Shown one piece after another: positions 42,980 through 51,112 of a stretch of DNA of 64,000 nt; position 1 is the first letter of the stretch, and each line of letters begins with the position of its first letter. The DNA lies in NCBI GenBank assembly GCA_015060245.1, contig SUYU01000005.1, positions 1-64,000 of the forward strand, read 5' to 3'. A program made the position numbers and the translations under genes. The stretch is from Bacteroidales bacterium (GTDB lineage Bacteria; Bacteroidota; Bacteroidia; Bacteroidales; UBA932). A model generated the notes under the pieces. The model did not search any database, had not been told where the DNA came from, and saw nothing but the letters and a program-made list of their open reading frames with translations.

Positions 42980-43528
42980 CTACTTCATTTCCTGCAGTCT
43001 CTCCTGCAACCATATCCGCGCCCTGCTCAACTGGGATCTTGAACCGCCCTCCGTAATATCCAGTTCCTTTGCAATCTCACTATGTGTGTAGCCCTCAATT
43101 GCATACATATTGAAAACGGTCCTGAATCCCGCCGGCATCATGCACACCAGTTTCATCAGCCTCTCGGCCTCCATCTTTTCAATCACAGATGGAGAGACTG
43201 TTATGTCGGCAGCCGCCTCTCCAATCTCCTCGGAGTATTTGAGCACATCTGACCTCCTCAGATGCATAAGCGCCGTGTTTATGAATATTCTCCTTGCCCA
43301 GCCCTCAAACGAGCCCTCTCCCTTGTAGGTTTTGAGTTTTGAAAAAAGTACAACAAAACCGTCATGGAGAATATCCTTGGCTGTTTCCCTATTGCCAATG
43401 TAACGCATACACAAAGAATACATACGGGGAGCCAACTTCCCGTACAACTCTTTTTGGGCCAACCTGCTCTCTTTCAAGCATTCTGCTATCAATGGCCCAT
43501 ATATATCGTCACATTGTTGATTCTGCAC
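42980..43528 (-). CDS. ECF-type RNA polymerase sigma factor
   Basis: 182 residues. Region 2 (about 24-95) with RDAYGKLAPRMYSLCMRYIGNRETAKDILHD-like sequence and GSFEGWARRIFINTALMHLRR; region 4 (about 125-180) with FRTVFNMYAIEGYTHSEIAKELDITEGGSRSQLSRAR. It would direct RNA polymerase to a small regulon, and is translationally coupled to the membrane protein that follows, so that protein is the likely regulator. Target genes are unknown. Confidence 0.93.
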   Translation of the reverse strand: MQNQQCDDIYGPLIAECLKESRLAQKELYGKLAPRMYSLCMRYIGNRETAKDILHDGFVVLFSKLKTYKGEGSFEGWARRIFINTALMHLRRSDVLKYSEEIGEAAADITVSPSVIEKMEAERLMKLVCMMPAGFRTVFNMYAIEGYTHSEIAKELDITEGGSRSQLSRARIWLQERLQEMK

Positions 43529-43568
43529 TTCAAATCACTTTTATAAAGATGCAAAAATGGCAATAAAA

Positions 43569-43602
43569 GTTGCAACAATAAAAAAAAATTAAAGTATTTT
43601 TG
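43569..43602 (+). promoter_or_regulatory. Probable promoter of nhaD
   Basis: GTTG (43569-43572), 22-base spacer, TATTTTTG (43595-43602). The nhaD start codon at 43638 lies 35 bases below. Confidence 0.55.
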
Positions 43603-43637
43603 TGACATGAGTCCGTTAATCTAAAATATTGTAAACT

Positions 43638-45014
43638 ATGTTTTTTTACTACCTGATGCCTGCCGTATTCATACTTGGCATTCTGGCAATTGCCTTTGAA
43701 GACATAATCAAGGTAAACAAAGCAGCCACAGCAATTGGAATGTCAATTCTGATGTGGGCCATATTTCTTATTGATTCTGTAGGAATCTTCTCTACACACC
43801 AGCCTGTAAACCTTGAGCCGTTCCTCAAGGGATTCCCGGAATTTGCAAAACTGCCCGTAAGTGAACTCGCATACAAATTCATAGAGTTCCGCATGATTGA
43901 CTCTTTGGGTGATGTTGCCACAACACTCTTTTTTGTTCTTGGCTCCATGGCCATAATTGATATTGTTGACAGTCACGGCGGCTTTAGTGTAATAAGTTCT
44001 GCCATAAAGGCCAATGCTCCACGCAAATTGTTGTGGATCCTCTCATTCATTGCCTTCTTCATGGCTGCCATATTGGGAGATCTTGCTACTGTAATTGTAC
44101 TTGTAGCCATTGCCCGCAAACTTGTACCTGACCGCACCACACGTCTTCTGTTTGCCGGCATGATAATCATCTCCTCCAACGCAGGAGGCTGCTGGTCTCC
44201 TATAGGTGATGTCACCACCCTCATCCTGTGGACCGGTGGAAACCTTACCGTAGGACATCAGGTGACACACCTGATTATCCCTTCTGCTGTAATGATGCTT
44301 GTTCCTTTGACAACAACGACCTTCATGCTGCCTAAAAATGCGACATTGGCACAGCCTGCCGCCGAAGAGGGCGGCATTTACAGCAAGATAAGCCCCAAAT
44401 TCCGCAAGAGAATCCTTATTGTAGGATTGTCATCGCTCATTTTGATTCCGGTACTCCAGATGCTCATTCAGTTGCCTCCATTTATGGGCGTTCTTCTTGG
44501 ACTTGTTGCACTCTGGATCATGACAGACCGCCGCTATGTGGGCACAGATGATGAAGAACTGCAGAATTTGCGTGTAAACCGTGTTCTTGCACGTGTTGAT
44601 ATAAGTACCGTATTCTTCTTCCTTGGTATCCTGATGTCTGTACAGGCCTTGAATGCCACCGGTTTCCTTACCGAAATTGGAGAGTTCCTCAACAAGACCT
44701 TCAGCAATGCCAACTATATAGCAATGGTATTTGGAGTGCTTTCGTCATTCCTTGACAACGTGGCTCTTGTATCGGCAACCATGGGTATGTATCCTTTGGC
44801 AGCAGCCGGAGATTTTATGGCCGACAGTTCATTCTGGACACTTATGGCCTACAGCGGTGTCTGTGGTGGAAGCATCCTGATCATAGGATCTGCATCAGGC
44901 GTTACAGCCATGGGTATGGAAAAAATATCGTTCGGATACTACTTCAAGAAGTTCACACCGTCGGTTGTGGCCGGATTCTTGCTTGGAATTGCAGTATTTC
45001 TATTGCTCTTTTAA
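43638..45014 (+). CDS. nhaD: NhaD-type sodium/proton antiporter
   Basis: 458 residues with about 12 membrane helices. Typical segments are AILGDLATVIVLVAIARKLVPDR, SSNAGGCWSPIGDVTTLILW and SSFLDNVALVSATMGMYP. It exports sodium in exchange for protons. The downstream TPR gene starts 11 bases later. Confidence 0.93.
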   Translation: MFFYYLMPAVFILGILAIAFEDIIKVNKAATAIGMSILMWAIFLIDSVGIFSTHQPVNLEPFLKGFPEFAKLPVSELAYKFIEFRMIDSLGDVATTLFFVLGSMAIIDIVDSHGGFSVISSAIKANAPRKLLWILSFIAFFMAAILGDLATVIVLVAIARKLVPDRTTRLLFAGMIIISSNAGGCWSPIGDVTTLILWTGGNLTVGHQVTHLIIPSAVMMLVPLTTTTFMLPKNATLAQPAAEEGGIYSKISPKFRKRILIVGLSSLILIPVLQMLIQLPPFMGVLLGLVALWIMTDRRYVGTDDEELQNLRVNRVLARVDISTVFFFLGILMSVQALNATGFLTEIGEFLNKTFSNANYIAMVFGVLSSFLDNVALVSATMGMYPLAAAGDFMADSSFWTLMAYSGVCGGSILIIGSASGVTAMGMEKISFGYYFKKFTPSVVAGFLLGIAVFLLLF

Positions 45015-45025
45015 AAAGATTTGAC

Positions 45026-46768
45026 ATGACAGGTTACAGATTTTCATTGAGACTTACCATATTTGCCCTGCTGCTTCTGTTGGGCTCTACAGTTGCATTT
45101 CCCCAAACCGTCATAAGGGACAACTCTCCAATCAAAAAGGACAAGGAGTATTATGTTACGGAGGGAATGAGATTCTTTAACCTCAAAGAGAATGACAGGG
45201 CCAAGGAGGCATTTCTGAAAGTCATTGAACTTGACCCTGAAAACGATGCTGCATACTACTACCTCTCAAATATTTCACTCGACTCAAATGACATTGTATC
45301 GGGCGAGATGCTGCTTCAGAAGGCAATAGAAATAGACAGCACCAACTACTGGTACCAGAGCCTGATGGCCCGAATCTGCCTTTCAACCAATCGTGCAAAG
45401 GAGGCCATTGCCATATATGAAAAACTTATCGGCCAATACCCTAAAAAGACTGAGATATACTATAATCTTGCAAACCTCTATGTAGCGGAGGAGGATATTG
45501 ACAAATCAAGGGAGGTGCTTGACAAGATAGAGAAGATTGGAGGAGTTACTGAGTCAATTGTAATGGCCAAGTTCAACCTCTTCAGAATGTCGCACGATAT
45601 GGAGGGGGCCCTCAATTATCTGCAGAGGGCCAACAGGGAACTCGGCTCACCACGCGTTGAGGCTGTGATCGGCGATCTCTACACCGACCGCTACAACGAC
45701 TCGCTTGCAATTGTACACTATAACAAGGCCCTTGAACTTGAACCGGGCTATGCCCCTGCGATATATGGCGTGGTTGAGATACACCGCCGCAAGGGCAACT
45801 ACAAGGAGTTCTTCAGTACAATAACCCCTCTTATGGCAAACCCGCAGGTAATTCCCCAGATGAAGAGCGAATATCTGGGCCAACTGCTCCAGTTGCAGCA
45901 CTTTGTCCAGAAGAACAGGTTCCAACTCGATACTCTTATGGATACCTTTGTTGCCACCCATCCGGCAGACACCTCTGCAGGATACCTTGCCTCTGCATAC
46001 TTTGCCCAGACAGGAGAGGAAAATAAGGCCAATGCCATACTCAAGGATATGGCGGAGAGGTACCCGGAGAGTCCAACTATCCGCACACAATACCTTTCAT
46101 ATCTGTACTACAGGGAGGATTGGGAGTCTCTTGCCAAAGAGGCAGAAAAGTCGCTGGCCAAGGAGCCCGACAACAAGGATTTCATACAATTGCTCGGCAT
46201 TGCACAATTCCAGAGCGACAGGAACAGCGAGGCCATAGAGACCTACCGCAAACTTGAGGAGATTGCCCTGCGCGACAAGGATACAGCCAATCTTCTTACT
46301 GCCTACTCTGTAATTGGCGACTTGTCGCATGAAACAGGCAACAACAAGCAGGCATATGCCTACTATAAAAAGGCCCTCAAGGTAAATCCGGGATACAATC
46401 CTGTCCTCAACAACTACGCATACTTCCTTGCCCTTGAGAACAAAAGTCTCAAACAGGCATACAATATGAGCCTCAAAACCATTGAGAGCGAACCCGACAA
46501 CCCTACATACCTCGACACTTTTGCATGGATACTCTTCCTTATGGAGAAGCCGGTAGAGGCCAAGACCCATCTCAAGCATGCAATGCTGTATGGCGGAAAG
46601 GAGAGCGCTGCAATCCTTGACCACTACGCTGAGGTTCTCTATGCCCTCAAGGAGTATGACCTCGCCTTCATATATTGGGATCAGGCAGATGCAAAGGATC
46701 CTTCGCTCGGCATTAAGGAGAAATCCGCTGCCCGCAAGAGGGAGTTGAAAGCGAAGAGTACAAAATAA
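45026..46768 (+). CDS. Secreted tetratricopeptide-repeat protein
   Basis: 580 residues. A signal sequence (about 1-27, VAFPQ) is followed by repeats of the TPR type (YYNLANLYVAEEDIDKSREVL, YAYYKKALKVNPGYNPVLNN and others) across almost all of the protein. TPR domains bind partner proteins; role unknown. It lies between nhaD and the EnvC-like gene, 17 and 11 bases from the neighbours' frames, so the three may be co-transcribed. Confidence 0.85.
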   Translation: MTGYRFSLRLTIFALLLLLGSTVAFPQTVIRDNSPIKKDKEYYVTEGMRFFNLKENDRAKEAFLKVIELDPENDAAYYYLSNISLDSNDIVSGEMLLQKAIEIDSTNYWYQSLMARICLSTNRAKEAIAIYEKLIGQYPKKTEIYYNLANLYVAEEDIDKSREVLDKIEKIGGVTESIVMAKFNLFRMSHDMEGALNYLQRANRELGSPRVEAVIGDLYTDRYNDSLAIVHYNKALELEPGYAPAIYGVVEIHRRKGNYKEFFSTITPLMANPQVIPQMKSEYLGQLLQLQHFVQKNRFQLDTLMDTFVATHPADTSAGYLASAYFAQTGEENKANAILKDMAERYPESPTIRTQYLSYLYYREDWESLAKEAEKSLAKEPDNKDFIQLLGIAQFQSDRNSEAIETYRKLEEIALRDKDTANLLTAYSVIGDLSHETGNNKQAYAYYKKALKVNPGYNPVLNNYAYFLALENKSLKQAYNMSLKTIESEPDNPTYLDTFAWILFLMEKPVEAKTHLKHAMLYGGKESAAILDHYAEVLYALKEYDLAFIYWDQADAKDPSLGIKEKSAARKRELKAKSTK

Positions 46769-46845
46769 CCATTACCACAGAGAGTTTGAGAAGATACCTA
46801 CATACAGCATCAACTCTGCCGGTTTTCACAGGCAGGAGAATAGGC

Positions 46846-48030
46846 ATGCTCATCTTTGCGATGGCACTGCTGCTCATATTCATCTGCAATGGTGCCGCAT
46901 ACGGACAGAGCATTGATTCCCATAAAAAACGCATAAACCAGATTGAGAAGGATATTGCATATCTGAACAACCAGATTGCCTCAACGCAAAAAAAACACAA
47001 GAATACACTTCAGGAACTGGTCTTCATACAGAAGAAGGTTGCCAACAGAAAGGAACTCCTAAAGGAGATTGACTCGGAACTCAAGGAGCAGAACAGGCAG
47101 ATAAGCGCAAAAAACAGGAATATAAGCATGCTTGAACAGCGTCTAGACACTCTTGAACACTACTACAGGCACCTTATATTAAAGACCTATAAACACCGTG
47201 ACTCCCGTATCTGGTTCATGTACATCCTTGCAAGTGACAACATTGAGCAGGGCTACAGGAGATGGAAGTACCTGAAGAACTACGCCGACGCCATAAACAA
47301 GCAGGGCGAAGAGATAATTGAGACCAAACGTGAACTCGACAAAGAGCGGGCCGACCTGCTCAAACTGCGTGCAGAGACCCTCAAATCGCAGCAGACAAGG
47401 GAGAAGGAGTACAACAATCTTCTCAAGGAGGAGTCAAAATCAAAATCCTATGCAAAATCCCTGTCAAGCAACCAGGCAAAATACAAAAGGCAAATGGAGC
47501 AGAAGAAACGTGAGGCAGAGAGGCTTAACCGCGAAATAGAGAAGATGCTGGCGGCTGCCGTAAAGGCCGACAGCGGTCCAAAGGCTACACCTTCGGCCAA
47601 AGCGGACAATGTAAAACTCTCGTCAGAATTCCAGAACAACAAGGGCAAATTGCCATGGCCTGTTTCAGGTGGTGTTGTGATTGAGAAGTTCGGCCAGCAC
47701 TACCACCCTCTTTTCAAGAGTGTAAAAATGCCTTTCAACAATGGAATAAACATATCTACAGCCGCTGGAAGCAGCGTAAAGGCCATATTCAACGGTACAG
47801 TAAAGCAGGTTATAGCAATACCTGGATATAACCAGTGCGTGCTCATCCAGCACGGAAACTACTTTACATTCTACTGCAAACTGGCCAATGTAAATGTAAA
47901 GGCGGGCCAGAAAGTGGCAACAGGAGAGGCCATAGGTACCTTGAGCAGTTCTGAAAACACCTCTACGCTCCATTTTGAGTTGTGGCATAACACAACAAAA
48001 CAGAATCCTGAACTCTGGCTCAGGAAATAG
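46846..48030 (+). CDS. EnvC-like M23 (LytM) protein with coiled coil
   Basis: I choose ATG at 46846 (MLIFAMALLLIFICNGAAYG, signal peptide); the frame runs further to a TTG at 46786, giving a longer basic start. A coiled coil covers about residues 25-235. The C-terminal LytM domain (about 265-394) has GVVIEKFGQHYHPLF, GINISTAAGSSVKAIFNG and STLHFELWHN. Two zinc ligands look changed (GINI where active enzymes have GxDx; HFE where they have HxH), so this is probably an activator of cell-wall amidases and not a peptidase itself. 394 residues. Confidence 0.87.
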   Translation: MLIFAMALLLIFICNGAAYGQSIDSHKKRINQIEKDIAYLNNQIASTQKKHKNTLQELVFIQKKVANRKELLKEIDSELKEQNRQISAKNRNISMLEQRLDTLEHYYRHLILKTYKHRDSRIWFMYILASDNIEQGYRRWKYLKNYADAINKQGEEIIETKRELDKERADLLKLRAETLKSQQTREKEYNNLLKEESKSKSYAKSLSSNQAKYKRQMEQKKREAERLNREIEKMLAAAVKADSGPKATPSAKADNVKLSSEFQNNKGKLPWPVSGGVVIEKFGQHYHPLFKSVKMPFNNGINISTAAGSSVKAIFNGTVKQVIAIPGYNQCVLIQHGNYFTFYCKLANVNVKAGQKVATGEAIGTLSSSENTSTLHFELWHNTTKQNPELWLRK

Positions 48031-48066
48031 TATAAATCAGTTTGATGAACAGGAGTGTAGAGTTGC

Positions 48067-48097
48067 AAAAAAACGGTCCCTTTTAGAAGAGACCGTT
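48067..48097 (-). terminator. Terminator containing the dNK stop codon
   Basis: On the minus strand AACGGTCTCTT (48087-48097) and AAGGGACCGTT (48072-48082) pair with one wobble, then seven T's. The stop codon (48083-48085) lies in the loop. The EnvC-like gene converges on the same point. Confidence 0.85.
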
Positions 48098-48697
48098 CAA
48101 TTGTGCATTTATGCTGTCTATTACAAGGCTCAAATCCTTCGGATTCTCCTCAAACTTGATCTCATCCACATTTATTATGAGTTTCTTGCCATCCTTGTAG
48201 TTTTCTATCCAGTTGTCGTACCTGTCATTGAGACCTTTGAGATAATCGAGCCTTATACCCGACTCGTACTCCCTGCCCCTCTTCTGGATCTGGCTTACAA
48301 GGTTGGGAATTGAGGATTTGAGATAGATGAGCAGATCAGGCGGCTGCACCAATGAGAGCATAAGGTCAAACAGGGAGGTATAATTCTCAAAATCGCGTGT
48401 TGTCATCAGTCCCATCGAGTGCAGGTTTGGGGCAAAGATGCAGGCATCCTCATATATGGTCCTGTCCTGGATTACATTCTCATTTGATTTTGCTATAGCC
48501 ACAATATCCTTGAAACGCCTGTTGAGGAAATAGATCTGAAGATTGAATGACCACCTCTGCATATCATTGTAAAAATCTGTAAGATATGGATTGAAATCCA
48601 CATCCTCATATTTTGGGGTCCAGCCGTAATTCTTTGCCAATAGTCTTGTAAGCGTTGTCTTGCCGCTTCCTATATTTCCTGCAACCGCTATATGCAT
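48083..48697 (-). CDS. Deoxynucleoside kinase
   Basis: 204 residues. P-loop GNIGSGKTT (7-15), DRTIYEDACIFA, and RGREYESGIRLDYLKGLN (the ERS/lid-type segment) are typical of dNKs. It phosphorylates deoxynucleosides for nucleotide salvage; substrate specificity (dA, dG or dC) is not determined. A -7-like TATCTTTG lies at 48749-48756 on the minus strand. Confidence 0.92.
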   Translation of the reverse strand: MHIAVAGNIGSGKTTLTRLLAKNYGWTPKYEDVDFNPYLTDFYNDMQRWSFNLQIYFLNRRFKDIVAIAKSNENVIQDRTIYEDACIFAPNLHSMGLMTTRDFENYTSLFDLMLSLVQPPDLLIYLKSSIPNLVSQIQKRGREYESGIRLDYLKGLNDRYDNWIENYKDGKKLIINVDEIKFEENPKDLSLVIDSINAQLNGLF

Positions 48698-48800
48698 ATC
48701 TCTGAATTTATGATTTTATATATAATTTGGGACATATTTCCGGAGCGACAAAGATAGCATTTATGTTTCAATCTTCATATTTGTTTCTTATTTTTGCATC

Positions 48801-49451
48801 ATGATAGATACTGCTCTACACCAGGGCCGCCGCCGGAAAATGGTAAAGGGCCTTGCAGCAAAAGATACATATAATGAGAGGGTTATAGGCGCAATGTCGG
48901 TTGTGCCGCGCCATGCATTCGTATCGGCCGGACTCGACAGTATGGCATATGAGGAGAAGCCGCTGGCCATTGCCTGCGGACAGACAATCTCCCAACCCTC
49001 AACCGTAGCCCTGCAAAGCCACCTTCTCGGTGATATAAGGGGCAAGAAGGTACTTGAGATTGGAACCGGCTGCGGCTATCAGACAGCCGTATTGCTGCAG
49101 ATGGGGGCAGATGTCTATACCATCGAACGCCACAAGGAGTTGTGTACAGTCGCCAACGGCAACCTCAAGAGGTGCGGATATGGCAATGCCCATCTTTTCC
49201 TCGGCGACGGGCACAAGGGATTGCCCCAGTTTGCACCATTCGACTCCATAATTGTTACCTGTTGTGCAAACGGTATACCGCAGGCACTCACCTCCCAACT
49301 TGCAGTTGGCGGAAGAATGGCCCTTCCTGTGGAGAGGGGAAAAGGGGTGCAGATGATGGTTCTGGTTACCCGTATCTCGGAGAGTGAATACAGGCAGGAG
49401 GATATAGGGCTCTGCTCTTTTGTCCCCATGCTGGAGGGTGTGGTAAAATAG
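48801..49451 (+). CDS. pcm: Protein-L-isoaspartate O-methyltransferase
   Basis: 216 residues. SAM-binding motif I VLEIGTGCGYQTAVL, GQTISQPSTVALQ and FLGDGHKGLPQFAPFDSIIV are typical. It repairs isomerised Asp/Asn residues in aged proteins. A -7-like TATTTTTG (48789-48796) lies just ahead. The stop is 56 bases before the MBL gene. Confidence 0.94.
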   Translation: MIDTALHQGRRRKMVKGLAAKDTYNERVIGAMSVVPRHAFVSAGLDSMAYEEKPLAIACGQTISQPSTVALQSHLLGDIRGKKVLEIGTGCGYQTAVLLQMGADVYTIERHKELCTVANGNLKRCGYGNAHLFLGDGHKGLPQFAPFDSIIVTCCANGIPQALTSQLAVGGRMALPVERGKGVQMMVLVTRISESEYRQEDIGLCSFVPMLEGVVK

Positions 49452-49507
49452 ATGGCGCAGAGTGTCATGGAAAAGTGATTGAACAAAGAAAAAAGATATA
49501 TAGAGAT

Positions 49508-50152
49508 ATGATACAAGTAAAGACTTTTTATGTGAATGATTTGAGGGAGTGCTGCTATGTGGCATACGACCATACAAAGGAGTGCGTAATAATTGACCCG
49601 GGACTGCAGACTGCAAACGAGCGTGAGCGTCTTGTAAAATTTATTGAGGACAACGGGCTCAAACCGGTAAAACTGCTCTGTACCCATGGCCATTTTGACC
49701 ATGTGATGGGCAATGCCTTTGTAACTGAAAAATGGAACATTCCCACATATATCCACCCCGACGACAAGGGACAGTTGGAAAGGGCTCAGCAATATTGCCA
49801 GATGTTCGGGTATACTATTGAACAGCCGCCACTTGACACATTGGATATAAATGACAATGACGTGGTAAAATTTGGAGAATCTGAACTCAAGGTTATACAC
49901 TCGCCAGGCCACACAAGGGGCGGCGTATGCTTCTATTCTGAACCCGACAGAATAATATTTACAGGAGACTCCCTCTTTGCAGGAAGCATCGGAAGGACAG
50001 ATCTGCCGGGCGGCGATTATGACGCCCTCATGGAGAGCCTGCTCACCAAGGTTACAAAGGTGGACCCTTACAGCAAAGTGCTTCCCGGACATGGTCCCGA
50101 GACTACCGTAACAGTTGAACTTCAGACTAACCCGTTCCTCAGATATGAATAG
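49508..50152 (+). CDS. Metallo-beta-lactamase-fold hydrolase (glyoxalase II-like)
   Basis: 214 residues from MIQVKTFYVNDLRECCYV. The metal-binding motif THGHFDHV (about 63-70), HSPGHTRGG and the final HGPETTV histidine are intact. Likely a thioesterase-type hydrolase of the glyoxalase II/ETHE1-like subgroup. Substrate unknown. The next gene's start nearly overlaps its stop. Confidence 0.92.
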   Translation: MIQVKTFYVNDLRECCYVAYDHTKECVIIDPGLQTANERERLVKFIEDNGLKPVKLLCTHGHFDHVMGNAFVTEKWNIPTYIHPDDKGQLERAQQYCQMFGYTIEQPPLDTLDINDNDVVKFGESELKVIHSPGHTRGGVCFYSEPDRIIFTGDSLFAGSIGRTDLPGGDYDALMESLLTKVTKVDPYSKVLPGHGPETTVTVELQTNPFLRYE

Positions 50153-50153
50153 C

Positions 50154-51098
50154 ATGAAGTCACTGAAGAAGAACATCATATTTACACTTCTGCTGCTTTT
50201 CCCCTTTATTACATGCTGCGCATGCGGCAATGGAGGTGATACACTTGCCAACGGGATTGTAGCAAGAGTGTCGGGAAGAGGTGAAGGAGTATTGCAGCAG
50301 ATTGTTGTACCGCCAATGCCAAAGGAGGCCTCCTTTGCAGGAGAGAAGATGCCGTTGGAGAATTTTGACGTTTACGAGAGCCTGCAGAGGGAAATAATTA
50401 CAATTACCCACTGGCACGGATCTTTAATATATATCATGCAACTTGCAGGAAGGCACAAGCCGGTTGTTGAAAAGATTCTCAAAGAGGAGGGTCTGCATCC
50501 CGACTTTTTCTATCTGTGCGTAGCCGAGAGTTCACTTCAGCCAGCCACATCGCCTGCCAATGCAAAGGGTTACTGGCAGTTCCTTGCCTCTACAGGAAAG
50601 GAGTACGGACTTGAAATAAACTCACAGGTTGATGAGAGGTACAACTGGGAAAAATCTACACGTGCAGCCTGCAAATACCTGAAAAAGGCCTTTGAGAAGT
50701 ATGGCACATGGACACTTGCCGCAGCATCATACAACATTGGAATGGCCAATGTGGATTCAAGGATTGGATATCAGTCCATAAAGAACTACTACGACATGCA
50801 ATTGCCTATTGAAACCGCAAGGTACATATACAGGGCCGTTGCCCTCAAGTGCATAATGAACAATCCACAAGTATATGGTTTTCATATAGATGCGGAGGAT
50901 CTCTACAAGCCTGTAGAGTGCAAGGAGGTGATTGTGAAGGGAAGTATAGCCAACTGGAGCGACTTTGCGGCAAAACACAACACCAACTTCAAGATGATAA
51001 AGATGTTCAATGAGTGGATACGTTCAAACAGCCTTGACAACAAAAGCGGAAAAACCTACAAAGTTCTTGTTCCGGTAGAGGGTGCAAGACGCAGATAG
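50154..51098 (+). CDS. Lytic transglycosylase (SLT, MltD-like), lipoprotein
   Basis: 314 residues from MKSLKKNIIFT; a start at 50145 overlapping the previous stop is possible. A lipoprotein signal ends in FPFITCC (about 15-20). The SLT domain has CVAESSLQPATS (catalytic Glu), AKGYWQFLASTGKEYGL and SYNIGMANVDSRI. Such enzymes cut the glycan strand of peptidoglycan. No clear LysM domain; the C-terminal part (SDFAAKHNTNFKMIKMFNEWI) is a degenerate LysM-like stretch. It is coupled to the MBL gene. Confidence 0.88.
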   Translation: MKSLKKNIIFTLLLLFPFITCCACGNGGDTLANGIVARVSGRGEGVLQQIVVPPMPKEASFAGEKMPLENFDVYESLQREIITITHWHGSLIYIMQLAGRHKPVVEKILKEEGLHPDFFYLCVAESSLQPATSPANAKGYWQFLASTGKEYGLEINSQVDERYNWEKSTRAACKYLKKAFEKYGTWTLAAASYNIGMANVDSRIGYQSIKNYYDMQLPIETARYIYRAVALKCIMNNPQVYGFHIDAEDLYKPVECKEVIVKGSIANWSDFAAKHNTNFKMIKMFNEWIRSNSLDNKSGKTYKVLVPVEGARRR

Positions 51099-51112
51099 AA
51101 GAATTCTACATT

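Noticed and set aside
49115-50251. 378-residue minus-strand frame opposite pcm, the MBL gene and the transglycosylase start
   Set aside because: It covers three genes with intact motifs on the other strand and has no recognisable domain of its own.
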